From Sphingomonas sp. NBWT7 (GTDB lineage: Bacteria; Pseudomonadota; Alphaproteobacteria; Sphingomonadales; Sphingomonadaceae), in the NCBI RefSeq assembly GCF_014217605.1, contig NZ_CP043639.1, forward strand, positions 2,131,501-2,195,500: 64,000 bases of DNA, given 5' to 3'. The notes beneath the pieces are model-generated. The model was not told the origin of the DNA. It saw nothing but the letters and a program-made list of their open reading frames with translations, and ran no database searches. Shown piece by piece: positions 18,112 to 28,992 of the stretch (positions are counted from its first letter, which is position 1; every line of letters starts with the position of its first letter). The translations under genes and the position numbers were made by a program.

Positions 18112-18279
18112 ATGCGCAGCAAGCTGAGCACGTGCCGGCGCAAGGCGCGCTACCCGAGTGTTGACGCCGCGCTGGCGGCGGCGACGTGGGACGGCAGCTT
18201 GCGAACCTATCGCTGCGATCGGTGTGGACACTTTCACCTCACCAGCCGGCGCAAGGGCAAGTTCGTCGCTGCGGGCTGA
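18112..18279 (+). CDS. Small Cys-containing hypothetical protein
   Basis: This 55-residue ORF begins MRSKLSTCRRKARYPSVDAA and contains TYRCDRCGHFHLTSRRKGKF near its end. The CDRCGHFH element (CxxC followed by HxH) with an earlier Cys8 looks like a small zinc knuckle or ribbon, and the protein is strongly basic. It could bind nucleic acid or ribosomes, but that is inference only. It lies 93 bases from the divergent VOC gene, and its stop is 15 bases from the convergent small membrane gene. Confidence 0.6.
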   Translation: MRSKLSTCRRKARYPSVDAALAAATWDGSLRTYRCDRCGHFHLTSRRKGKFVAAG

Positions 18280-18294
18280 TCAGCGTCCTGATCG

Positions 18295-18399
18295 TCAGCC
18301 GCCACGCTCGCCCATCACGTAGCCGACCAGCCACCACAGCGCGAACAGCAAGACCCACGCGTAATAACCGATCGGGACGGGATCGCGGCCGCGGCTCAT
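18295..18399 (-). CDS. Very small single-pass membrane protein
   Basis: This 34-residue ORF (start MSRGRDPVPIGYYAWVLLFA) has one hydrophobic span at about residues 11-28 and a charged C-terminus GERGG. Its ATG overlaps the stop codon of the upstream 86-residue gene in an ATGA arrangement, a classic sign of translational coupling, which is the main reason to accept so short an ORF. Topology would put a basic N-terminus in the cytoplasm. No function is known to me. Confidence 0.55.
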   Translation of the reverse strand: MSRGRDPVPIGYYAWVLLFALWWLVGYVMGERGG

Positions 18400-18656
18400 G
18401 CCGCAGTCTCGACCAGCGGCGCGATCTCGAACGCGTAGCGCGTCCAGCCGCGCTGGCGGGCGGCGTCGCGTGTCGCCGCGTCCTTCGCCTGCGCGTCCTT
18501 CAGCGATTTCTCATGCCCCCAGAACACCTCCGTCCGCCCGTTCGCCAACTCGGCGACGATCCGCCAGTAATGCGTCAGCGGCGCCGCGGTCGGCCCGATC
18601 GTCTTGGTATAGCCGTCGGGCATCGTCGCCGTCAGATACCGCTTCTTTCTGGCCAT
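18396..18656 (-). CDS. Hypothetical protein, 86 residues
   Basis: The small soluble protein starts MARKKRYLTATMPDGYTKTI. It has alternating strand-like segments (THYWRIVAELANGRTEVFWG) followed by a charged helix (SLKDAQAKDAATRDAARQRG) and no cysteine, signal peptide or membrane span. I do not recognise the family. The gene is coupled by a 4-base ATGA overlap to the small membrane protein gene downstream. Its start lies 41 bases from the divergent DMT transporter gene. Confidence 0.7.
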   Translation of the reverse strand: MARKKRYLTATMPDGYTKTIGPTAAPLTHYWRIVAELANGRTEVFWGHEKSLKDAQAKDAATRDAARQRGWTRYAFEIAPLVETAA

Positions 18657-18697
18657 GGGTGGCGTCCCGCGCTCGTCTCTGCCACGGCGCCCCCACG

Positions 18698-19585
18698 ATG
18701 AAGCTCCGCGATTTCCTGCTCTTGGTGCTGGTGTGCCTCGTATGGGGCTATAGCAACGTGCTGAGCAAGATCGTCGTCGGCCAGTGGGCCGTGCCGCCGC
18801 TGTTCTTCGCCGCGATCCGCTTCGCGATCGTCATCGCGGCGACGCTGCCGTGGCTGCTGCCGATGCCGCGCCCGCGCTGGCGCATCGTCGCAATCGGCAT
18901 CCTGATGGGCGCGGGAAACTTCGCACTGCTGTTCATCGGATTGCAGAGCGCCAGCCCGTCGGCGGCGGCGGTGGTGATTCAGATCGGCGTGCCGTTTACG
19001 ACCCTGCTGTCGATCGTGGTGCTGGGCGAGCGAATCCACTGGCGCCGCGCGCTTGGCATCGCGCTGACGCTGGCGGGCGTGCTGCTGGTGGTGTGGAACC
19101 CCGACGGCATCGCGCTGTCGACCGGGCTGTGGTTCGTCGTCGGTGCGGCGTTCACCGGATCGCTCGGCGCCGTGCTGATGAAGCAGGTGGAGGACGTGAA
19201 GCCGCTGCGTTTCCAGGCGTGGGTCGGGCTGGTCTCGTTCGTGCCGCTCGCGCTGGCTTCCGCCGCGTTCGAACATAACCAGTGGGGAAGCGCGGCGGCG
19301 GTCGGCTGGCCATTCGTCGGCGCGGTGCTGTTCGCCGCGCTCGTCGTCTCGGTGCTGGGGCACACGAGCTACTACGGGCTGATCCAGCGCTACGAGGCCA
19401 ATCTGCTCGCGCCGCTGACGCTGATGACGCCGATCTTCACCATCGCGTTCGGCGTGATGCTGACGGGCGATCGGCTCGACGCGCGGATGGTGGCGGGCGC
19501 GGTACTCGCGCTCGCCGGCGTTCTGGTAGTGGCGCTGCGCCAGCGCCCGGCGAGCGCACTGCTGGCGGAGCGCGAACAGGCCTAG
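18698..19585 (+). CDS. EamA/DMT-family transporter
   Basis: This 295-residue inner-membrane protein has ten hydrophobic helices arranged as two tandem EamA repeats (about residues 5-135 and 150-285), the layout of drug/metabolite exporters. Recognisable parts are LVCLVWGYSNVLSKIVVGQW in helix 1, IQIGVPFTTLLSIVVLGERI closing repeat 1 and LMTPIFTIAFGVMLTGDRL closing repeat 2. These proteins usually export amino acids or other small metabolites; the substrate here is not evident. The ATG at 18698 begins the first helix, and the long upstream extension of the frame is antisense to the hypothetical gene. Confidence 0.88.
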   Translation: MKLRDFLLLVLVCLVWGYSNVLSKIVVGQWAVPPLFFAAIRFAIVIAATLPWLLPMPRPRWRIVAIGILMGAGNFALLFIGLQSASPSAAAVVIQIGVPFTTLLSIVVLGERIHWRRALGIALTLAGVLLVVWNPDGIALSTGLWFVVGAAFTGSLGAVLMKQVEDVKPLRFQAWVGLVSFVPLALASAAFEHNQWGSAAAVGWPFVGAVLFAALVVSVLGHTSYYGLIQRYEANLLAPLTLMTPIFTIAFGVMLTGDRLDARMVAGAVLALAGVLVVALRQRPASALLAEREQA

Positions 19586-19684
19586 CCCCCCTCCGCCGCA
19601 GCCCCCCGCCGCCTCATGCAAAGGCCATTTGCAAGCGCGGCACACGTTTCTACGGTCGCCCGCACTTCTTGGGGGAACGACGCC

Positions 19685-22111
19685 ATGATGATCCGATCGA
19701 CGCTGCTGCTCGGGGTGGCGCTGGCCATCGCGCCGGTCGCGACCGCGCAAGCGACGAAGGATCCGCTCGCGGGAACTGAGCGGCTCGACGGGCTGGTGCC
19801 GGTACACGTCGATCGCGCCGACGGGCGCATCCTCCTGTCGCTGCCGCCAGCGGGCAAGGACGGCGTGGTGACGCGGATGCTCTACACCACCGCGCTGCGC
19901 ACCGGGCTCGGCTCGGCACCGATCGGGCTCGATCGCGCGCAGCCAGGGCCGGCGCAGATGCTGCTGGTCCGCCGACTGGGCAAGAAGGTCGCGTTCGAGC
20001 TGGAGAACCCGCGCTTCCGCGCGACGGGCGCGTCGGCCGCCGAGGCCGCGGCGGCGAGCGACGCCTTCGCCACCTCGACGCTGTGGCTGGGCGATGCGAT
20101 TCCCGCCGCGGACGGCCGCCTGCTGGTCGACATCGCACCCTTCCTCGCGCGCGATACCAAAGGCATCGCCGATCAGCTCAAGGCCGGCGGCGAGAAGGGA
20201 TGGAAACTCGTCGGCGAGCTGAGCGCGGCGGACGTCAACGCGGTGAAGGCGTTTCCGCTCAACCTCGAGTTCGAGGCGCGGCAGACCTTTGCCAGCGACA
20301 CGCCCGGCGCGGAGGTGCGCAACATCGCGCCCGATCCGCGTCAGTTCACGCTGGTGGTGCGGCACAGCTTCGTCGCCCTTCCCGCCGCCGGCTACGTGCC
20401 GCGCACGTTCGATCCGCGCGGGGGCAGCTTCTCGACGCAGATCCTCGATTTCGGCGCGCCGCTCGGGCGGCAGATCGTCCGCAACCTCGCCAACCGCTTC
20501 CGGCTGGAGAAAACCGATCCCGCGGCCGAGCGATCGCGCGTAAAGAACCCGATCGTCTTCTATATCGACAATGCCGCGCCCGAGCCGATCCGTACCGCGC
20601 TGCGCGAAGGCGCGTCATGGTGGAAGCAGGCGTTCGACGCCGCAGGCTATATCGATGCCTATCGCGTCGAGATCCTGCCCGACGGCGCCGACCCGCTCGA
20701 CCTGCGCTACAACGTCGTCAACTGGGTCAATCGCGCGACGCGCGGCTGGTCGTACGGTTATGCCGTCACCGATCCGCGCACCGGCGAGACCCTGAAGGGC
20801 GCGGTGCTGCTCGGCTCGCTGCGCGTGCGGCAGGACATGCTGATCTACGAGGGACTGGTCGGCGCGGCGAAGACCGGTAGCGGCGGGCCGAACGATCCCG
20901 CGCAGGTCGCGCTGGCGCGCATCCGCCAGCTCGCCGCGCATGAAGTGGGCCACGCGCTCGGCCTCCTCCACAATTTTGCAGGCAGCACGCAGGATCGCGC
21001 GTCGGTGATGGATTATCCCGCCCCGCGCATCGGGCTGGTCGACGGCGCGCCCGACCTGTCGGACGCGTACGGCGCAGGGCTCGGCGCGTGGGACGATTAT
21101 GCGATCGACTGGCTGTACGGCGATCCGGCGGGCGCTGATTCCGACGCTGCGGCGCGCACCAAGGCCGCCGCCGCGCAGGCTCGCGGGCTGCGTTTCGTCG
21201 CGGACGAGAACGCGCGCGCCGCATCGAGCGCACAGCCATGGGGCAGCCTGTGGGACGACGGCGCCGACCCGGTCGCCGAACTCACGCGGATGATGGAGGT
21301 GCGCCGCGCCGCGGTCGCGCGGTTCGGGCCGGGTGCGCTCGCCGCGGACGAGCCGGCGGCGAACCTCCGGCGCAAGTTCGTGCCGATATGGCTGCTGCAT
21401 CGCTATCAGGTGGAGGCGGCGGCGAAGCTCGTCGGCGGGGTGCAGTCCGAATATGCGATGGCCGGCGACGGGCACGGAGTGGCGGCGGCGGTGCCTGGAC
21501 TGGCGCAGGCCGCGGCGCTCGACGCGCTGCTCGCGACGCTCGATCCTGCCACGCTTGACGTGCCCGAGGTGCTGATCCCCGCATTGTCAGCGGGCTGGTC
21601 GGGCGACAGCGATCGCCAGTTCGATATCGAGGTGATGCGCACCGCGGGGGGCACGGTGTTCGCCCCACTCGTCGCCGCCGATGTCGCCGCGCAGGTGACG
21701 CTGGAGGCGCTCCTCGCTCCCGCGCGGCTCGCCCGCATCGCCGATCAGCACCGGCGCGATTCGCGCGTGCCCGGCCCCGCCGAGCTTGCCGCACGACTGA
21801 TCGCCATCGCGTCGAATCGCGCCGCGACACCGCGCACCGATGCGGTACGGCAGGTGGTCGGCAGACGTATCCTGATAAGCCTCGCAAGGAGCGCGCGCGA
21901 TGCGGCGACGGGGCCGCTCGCCGCAGGAATGATCGACGCAGCGGTCACCGATTGGGCGCAGGCGCAGGTGCGGCGCAGCAAGGACGATGCGTGGGCCGCC
22001 GCGACGGCGCGGCTGCTGCTCGATCAGGACGCCCTGCGCGCCGAACTCGCGCGTGACGATGCCACGCCCGATATCCCGCCCGGCATGCCGATCGGCAGCG
22101 ACGATCGGTAA
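19685..22111 (+). CDS. Secreted zinc-dependent metalloprotease (DUF5117/DUF4953 type)
   Basis: The 808-residue protein begins MMIRSTLLLGVALAIAPVATA, a Sec signal peptide probably cut after AQA. The zinc site AAHEVGHALGLLHNF is at about residue 418; the HExxHxxGxxH pattern places it with metzincin-like peptidases. An N-terminal DUF5117-like domain (strand-rich, residues 30-250) precedes it and a long helical region follows. It would act in the periplasm or outside the cell on peptides or proteins. A GGGGGAACGACGCC sequence precedes the ATG at 19685, and the next ATG (19688) is equally possible. The TonB receptor follows after an AT-rich gap. Confidence 0.88.
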   Translation: MMIRSTLLLGVALAIAPVATAQATKDPLAGTERLDGLVPVHVDRADGRILLSLPPAGKDGVVTRMLYTTALRTGLGSAPIGLDRAQPGPAQMLLVRRLGKKVAFELENPRFRATGASAAEAAAASDAFATSTLWLGDAIPAADGRLLVDIAPFLARDTKGIADQLKAGGEKGWKLVGELSAADVNAVKAFPLNLEFEARQTFASDTPGAEVRNIAPDPRQFTLVVRHSFVALPAAGYVPRTFDPRGGSFSTQILDFGAPLGRQIVRNLANRFRLEKTDPAAERSRVKNPIVFYIDNAAPEPIRTALREGASWWKQAFDAAGYIDAYRVEILPDGADPLDLRYNVVNWVNRATRGWSYGYAVTDPRTGETLKGAVLLGSLRVRQDMLIYEGLVGAAKTGSGGPNDPAQVALARIRQLAAHEVGHALGLLHNFAGSTQDRASVMDYPAPRIGLVDGAPDLSDAYGAGLGAWDDYAIDWLYGDPAGADSDAAARTKAAAAQARGLRFVADENARAASSAQPWGSLWDDGADPVAELTRMMEVRRAAVARFGPGALAADEPAANLRRKFVPIWLLHRYQVEAAAKLVGGVQSEYAMAGDGHGVAAAVPGLAQAAALDALLATLDPATLDVPEVLIPALSAGWSGDSDRQFDIEVMRTAGGTVFAPLVAADVAAQVTLEALLAPARLARIADQHRRDSRVPGPAELAARLIAIASNRAATPRTDAVRQVVGRRILISLARSARDAATGPLAAGMIDAAVTDWAQAQVRRSKDDAWAAATARLLLDQDALRAELARDDATPDIPPGMPIGSDDR

Positions 22112-22490
22112 AAAGCCGTCGTGCGCGCGGGACGATCCGACAGCCACGATGCTTTACTTGGCCAGAACGCGCGCGAGCCGGGCTCGATACGGCTCGGATC
22201 GACGCGCTCGTGGGTCAACGTTGCTGTCGTAACAATCTTTGATGGGTGATCACGCTTGAGGGGGAATGTTCGCTCACATATTCACTTATTTTCAATTGCC
22301 AATTTAATTTCATTTCTACCGCAGCGCACAAGACCATGCCGATCAACTATCGTTTGGGAAACGCGTCGTTTTCCAGTTGAAACATCGTTGCGTGGACAAC
22401 TTGACGCACGAAATTTTCAGGCGCAGCTTTAATTGGCATAACGAACCGTAGACCGGCTCAAGCCGGCGCGGGCCTTGAGGGAGGATGTCG
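22112..22490. other. AT-rich intergenic region before the TonB receptor gene
   Basis: This 379-base stretch has no convincing gene. From about 22225 to 22445 base composition falls sharply compared with the surroundings, with runs such as TTATTTTCAATTGCC and AATTTAATTTCATT, marking it as the likely promoter and control region of the receptor gene. A TTGACG at 22401 could be a -35 box, but no well spaced -10 is obvious. GGGAGG at 22479-22484 is a good ribosome site for the ATG at 22491. Confidence 0.6.
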
Positions 22491-25475
<2,985 letters not shown>

Positions 25476-25480
25476 TCGCT

Positions 25481-25514
25481 TGCCGGCCGGCCCGTTTCGA
25501 CGGACCGGCCGGCA
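25481..25514 (+). terminator. Strong stem-loop after the TonB receptor gene
   Basis: A 15-bp stem with one C/A mismatch (25481-25495 with 25500-25514) closes a TTCG tetraloop and starts 5 bases after the receptor stop codon. It is not followed by a T-run, so it may stop transcription with help or protect the mRNA 3' end. Confidence 0.6.
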
Positions 25515-25703
25515 GCCTTCAGCAGGAGGACTGTTCGGGCCTCCGACAGGTACGTGGCACCCTGTGTCCGATCGCGGCGCGGGGATCGCCCGAACCATGC
25601 CGGCGACCTGGCGCCGCACCATCGATCCGCCCGCGACGCGCATCCCGACGCCCTTCTGGCATGTCAACGACAGCTATCCTTCTCCAGCGTGAGCGGGGCC
25701 GAC

Positions 25704-26456
25704 ATGACCAAGACCGAACACAAAGCCTTGCCGCACGATCCCAAGGCGAAGCATCACACCGCGACGATGGACCGCATCCTCGATGCGGCGGAGGAGCTCT
25801 TCTCGCAGCGCGGGATCGAGCACGTCATGCTTAAGGACGTCGCCGAGCACGTCGGCGTGCACAATTCGCTGATGCGCTATTACTTCCGCGACAAGCAGGA
25901 CCTGTTCGACGCCGTCATCGCGCAGCGCACGCCGATGACCAGCGAACGGCGGATGGACGCGCTTCTCGCCTATGAACGTGACCATGCGGGCGACGTCACG
26001 CTCGAGGGCATTCTCCACGCCTATCTCGATACCGACGCCGACCGCTCGCCGTGCAGTGACCGCGGCTGGCGCCACTTCGGGGCGCTGGGCGCGCGGATGA
26101 GCGAGCCGCGGTCGCCCGGCGAGGCGCTGATCGACACGCACTTCGATCCCGTCATGCTGCGCCTGATGCGGTTGCTGAAGAAGGCGCTGCCCGGCTGTCA
26201 CAATGAGGACATTCTGTGGGGCTGCCACTTCCTGTCGGGCGCGCTGATGATCACGCTGTGCGGCACCCGGCGGGCGGTGCCGGTGGCGGGCGGGGATTGC
26301 GCCGCCTACGACATGGCGGACGCGAAGGAGCGGCTGATCGCGTTCGTCGCGGGCGGCCTGCGTGAGACGTGCGACGCGCGCGGTGCGACGCGACGCCGCA
26401 CGCGGCCGCGCCGCCCCGCCGCCAACGCCGAACCTGCCGCGCTGCCGTCGCGCTGA
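25704..26456 (+). CDS. TetR-family transcriptional regulator
   Basis: The 250-residue protein has an N-terminal TetR helix-turn-helix (about residues 20-67) with TMDRILDAAEELFSQRGIEH and the recognition part VAEHVGVHNSLMRYYFRDKQ. The C-terminal ligand domain is of ordinary length and ends in an Arg/Ala/Pro tail (RRRTRPRRPAANAEPA) that is probably disordered. The HCNEDILWGCHFLSGALMIT region resembles the TetR C-terminal dimer helices. It lies 228 bases after the TonB receptor gene and 62 bases before a second TetR gene. A GTG at 25689 in frame is an alternative start. Confidence 0.88.
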   Translation: MTKTEHKALPHDPKAKHHTATMDRILDAAEELFSQRGIEHVMLKDVAEHVGVHNSLMRYYFRDKQDLFDAVIAQRTPMTSERRMDALLAYERDHAGDVTLEGILHAYLDTDADRSPCSDRGWRHFGALGARMSEPRSPGEALIDTHFDPVMLRLMRLLKKALPGCHNEDILWGCHFLSGALMITLCGTRRAVPVAGGDCAAYDMADAKERLIAFVAGGLRETCDARGATRRRTRPRRPAANAEPAALPSR

Positions 26457-26480
26457 TGCCGTGCGCCGCATGTCCACGGG

Positions 26481-26520
26481 TTGGATAACGGCGACAGCAG
26501 ATATATATACCGTTCGTTAT
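26481..26520 (+). promoter_or_regulatory. Promoter with operator-like site overlapping the tetR start codon
   Basis: TTGGAT at 26481-26486 and TATATA at 26504-26509 have the ideal 17-base spacing of a sigma-70-type promoter. The imperfect palindrome ATACCG-TT-CGTTAT (26507-26520) overlaps the -10 box and the ATG at 26519. It shares the TATACCG half-site with the two palindromes downstream of the gene, so the product probably represses itself. Transcription would begin 0-3 bases before the ATG. Confidence 0.6.
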
Positions 26521-27130
26521 GGAAACTGCCGTCCTGTCCGCGCCCAAGGGCCGTCCGCGTGAATTCTGCACGCAGATGGCGCTCGCCGCTGCGCTGCGCG
26601 TCTTCTGGAGCAAGGGATATGAGGGGACGTCGCTCGCCGATCTGACGGAAGCGATGGGCATTACCAAGCCGAGCCTGTACGCCGCATTCGGCAACAAAGA
26701 AGCGTTGTTTCACAAGGCGTTGGACCTCTACGAGGCGGAGAAGCTCGATTATACGCGCGAGGCACTGCTGCAGCCGACGGCGCGCGCGGTGGCGGAATAT
26801 TACATGCGCGGCGCGCTCGAGGCGCAGACCAGCACGTGCGATCCGAAGGGCTGCATGGGGATCATTAATTCGGTGGCGTGCGGCGCCGAGGCCGAGTCGA
26901 TTCGCGCTGACGTGATCGCGCGGCGCGCCTCGTCGCAGGCGCTGTTGGTCGAGCGCTTCGAACAGGCGCGCCGCGACGGCGATCTGCCCGCGCACGTCGA
27001 TCCGGCGGGGCTGACGAGCTATCTCTATGCGCTGCTGCAGGGCATGGCGATCCAGGCGGGATCGGGCGCCTCGCGCGCGGATCTTGAGCGGCTGATCGAC
27101 ACCAGCATGGCAGTCTGGCCGAGCCGCTGA
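26519..27130 (+). CDS. TetR/AcrR-family transcriptional regulator
   Basis: This 203-residue regulator starts METAVLSAPKGRPREFCTQM; the GRPREF element followed by ALAAALRVFWSKGYEGTSLA is the typical opening of the TetR DNA-binding domain, and ITKPSLYAAFGNKEALFHKA is the recognition helix region. The C-terminal domain has conserved-looking CDPKGCMGI and a Cys at CGAEAES. It probably controls itself and a promoter 3' of its gene, where two matching operators sit. There is no ribosome site before the ATG at 26519, and the promoter position suggests a leaderless or nearly leaderless mRNA. Confidence 0.92.
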   Translation: METAVLSAPKGRPREFCTQMALAAALRVFWSKGYEGTSLADLTEAMGITKPSLYAAFGNKEALFHKALDLYEAEKLDYTREALLQPTARAVAEYYMRGALEAQTSTCDPKGCMGIINSVACGAEAESIRADVIARRASSQALLVERFEQARRDGDLPAHVDPAGLTSYLYALLQGMAIQAGSGASRADLERLIDTSMAVWPSR

Positions 27131-27158
27131 GGTGATGGGCCAGCCGCAGTGAAATAAA

Positions 27159-27170
27159 TACCGCTTGGTA
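27159..27170. promoter_or_regulatory. Operator-like palindrome, distal copy
   Basis: TACC-GCTT-GGTA matches the core of the perfect palindrome centred 47 bases further downstream and the site at the start of the preceding tetR gene. It lies upstream of the -35 box at 27181. Repressor binding is inferred from the repeated sequence and the neighbouring TetR gene. Confidence 0.5.
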
Positions 27171-27180
27171 CAAATAGCGA

Positions 27181-27209
27181 TTGACCGTCTCGGCAGCCGC
27201 TTCTATACC
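27181..27209 (+). promoter_or_regulatory. Sigma-70-type promoter
   Basis: TTGACC at 27181-27186 and TATACC at 27204-27209 are separated by exactly 17 bases. The -10 box lies inside the strong palindrome at 27200-27223, so TetR binding would block RNA polymerase. The first substantial gene downstream begins at 27419. Confidence 0.55.
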
Positions 27210-27223
27210 GCTTGGTATAGAAG
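27200..27223. promoter_or_regulatory. Perfect TetR-type operator palindrome
   Basis: Two perfect 10-base arms, CTTCTATACC and GGTATAGAAG, flank a GCTT centre. The inner part TATACCGCTTGGTATA repeats the motif seen at 27159 and, imperfectly, at 26507, pointing to the regulator encoded at 26519-27130 as the binding protein. Confidence 0.65.
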
Positions 27224-27418
27224 ATGGCCGGACAGGAAGTCGGCATCTTCGTTTCGTCACCTGTCGCCCGGTAACGCGCGGCAAGCTCAACGCAGCGTCG
27301 CGCGAGACGCCGCGCCGACCGCTGCTTTGGCGGGCGATGCGGGCGTGGTCGCGTACGCCGCCACCCCGGTCGAATGCCGCTGCGCGGCGCGATGGCCGCC
27401 GAATGAAAGGGTATCCGC

Positions 27419-27820
27419 ATGGCCTATCTCGCCTTTGCCGAAGGGGACGCCGTCGGCGGCCAAGTCGCTCTTACGATCGCGCCGGCCGTGCCAACCGTCC
27501 CGGCCACGCTGACTTCGCTCGAATGGCTGGTGGTGGCGCTGGCGAAGCACGACCGGCTGTCCTCGCTGCGTACGCCCGGCCGACTCTCGACCGCGCTCGG
27601 CACCGTCTTTGGCATGCGCCCCAACCCGTGGCTCGCGGACGAGCGGCTCGAGGCGCTACGTCGGATCGCGGTGCTGAGCTGGCATCACGGCTATGTCGTC
27701 GAGGGCCGCGAAGTGGAGCGCTTCCGCGCCGCCGGCTTCACCGACGCGCAGTACGAGCAGGTCGTCGACAGCATCGGTGCGGACCAGATGGCGCAGCGCA
27801 AGGAGCGCTTCCGCCACTGA
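27419..27820 (+). CDS. Hypothetical protein, 133 residues
   Basis: This soluble protein begins MAYLAFAEGDAVGGQVALTI. Its central part (TSLEWLVVALAKHDRLSSLR and ADERLEALRRIAVLSWHHGY) is helical and the C-terminus reads FTDAQYEQVVDSIGADQMAQ, ending basic. I do not recognise the domain. GAAAGGG about 7 bases before the ATG is an acceptable ribosome site. It could be the gene controlled by the operator-bearing promoter about 200 bases upstream. It converges on the PLP-enzyme operon. Confidence 0.75.
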   Translation: MAYLAFAEGDAVGGQVALTIAPAVPTVPATLTSLEWLVVALAKHDRLSSLRTPGRLSTALGTVFGMRPNPWLADERLEALRRIAVLSWHHGYVVEGREVERFRAAGFTDAQYEQVVDSIGADQMAQRKERFRH

Positions 27821-27862
27821 TCGCCCGCCGCCTTACGCCGAGCCGACCTACGTCGACCGGAC

Positions 27863-28990
27863 CTACGCCGAGCGCCCCCGCGCCGTCACCGACCAGATCG
27901 CGACAAGCGTGTCTCTGCTGACCACGTGATAGGCGTCGTAGAGGTTGACGGTGGGATCGCAGTGCGGCGTCGCCAACGTCACGCGGCCACCCAGCTCTGG
28001 CAATTCAGTGCCGATCAGCGCGCCCTGCTCGTCGCCCATGAAGCGGTAGCGCGCCTCCGCCCCGGCGATCACCGGCGGGGCGCCCGCCTCGGTTGCGAAC
28101 GCTTTCAGTCCGGCATCGATCGTCACCATTCCGGCCGCGTTGGCGCTGATGACGCGCGCGTCGACCATCAGCGCGGTCTCGAACGGCGGCGTGCCGCTGC
28201 CGTCGAGGTCGCAGTCGGCATATTCGCGATCCATGAAGATGTACGAGCCGACCTGGAGTTCGGTGAGCACGCCGAGTTCGGCGTCGATCGCATGGCTCCC
28301 CGTGCCCCCGCCCGTCACTACCGGCGGCGACAGGCCGGCCGCCGCCAGCGCGTCAAGGCAGGTGGTGAGATAGGCGGTACGCTCGGCGATTGCGGCGCGT
28401 CGGTCGGCGAAGCCCACTACATGCTGTTGCGCGCCGCAGTAGAATTGCACGCCGCCGTAGCGCAGCGACGGCCGGTCGACGATCCGCTGCGCCAGCGCGA
28501 CCGCCGCCTCGGGCGAGGCGACGCCGGTGCGGTGGATGCCCGGATCGATATCGACAAGCACGGTGACCGGCGCTCCGCCCGCCGCGGCGACCGCCAGCGC
28601 GTCGACCGGATCGGGATGATCCGCCACGACGCTGAGCGACGCAGTGCGCCGGGCCAGTGCCGCGAGCCGTGCGATCGCCGGCGCGGTGACGACGGGCGAG
28701 GTCAGATGGAGGCCGTCGATCCTCTCGTCGGCGAGTGCCTCTGCCTCGCCCAGCTTGGCGCAGCACAGCCCCACCGCCCCCGCCGCGAGCTGCGCGCGCG
28801 CGATGTCGGCGCTCTTGTGCGACTTGGCGTGCGGCCGCAGCGCTAGTCCGTGCGTCCGCGCGAACCGCGCCATGCGATCGACGTTGCGGTCGAACGCGTC
28901 GCGATCGAGGATCAGCGCCGGCGTGTTGAGCCGGTCGCGCGATCCCGGCTGGCCGATCAGCGCGCCGTGCAGACCCTCGCTGTACGTCAT
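27863..28990 (-). CDS. D-threonine aldolase / D-serine dehydratase-like PLP enzyme
   Basis: This 375-residue protein has the alanine-racemase-type barrel of the DSD1/D-threonine aldolase family. The PLP lysine is in LRPHAKSHKSADIA, the PLP phosphate region includes VTGGGTGSHAIDAEL, and the C-terminal domain has PHCDPTVNLYD, whose His-x-Asp matches the metal site described for D-threonine aldolases. It would split a D-3-hydroxy amino acid to glycine plus an aldehyde, or dehydrate D-serine. The ATG at 28990 opens MTYSEGLHGALIG, 2 bases after the upstream gene's stop; longer starts overlap that gene. It is the third gene of the operon. Confidence 0.85.
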   Translation of the reverse strand: MTYSEGLHGALIGQPGSRDRLNTPALILDRDAFDRNVDRMARFARTHGLALRPHAKSHKSADIARAQLAAGAVGLCCAKLGEAEALADERIDGLHLTSPVVTAPAIARLAALARRTASLSVVADHPDPVDALAVAAAGGAPVTVLVDIDPGIHRTGVASPEAAVALAQRIVDRPSLRYGGVQFYCGAQQHVVGFADRRAAIAERTAYLTTCLDALAAAGLSPPVVTGGGTGSHAIDAELGVLTELQVGSYIFMDREYADCDLDGSGTPPFETALMVDARVISANAAGMVTIDAGLKAFATEAGAPPVIAGAEARYRFMGDEQGALIGTELPELGGRVTLATPHCDPTVNLYDAYHVVSRDTLVAIWSVTARGRSA

Positions 28991-28992
28991 CG

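Noticed and set aside
18632-20365. 577-codon minus-strand frame
   Set aside because: Antisense to the DMT transporter and the metalloprotease start; its sequence is dominated by His, Arg and Gln, typical of shadow frames.
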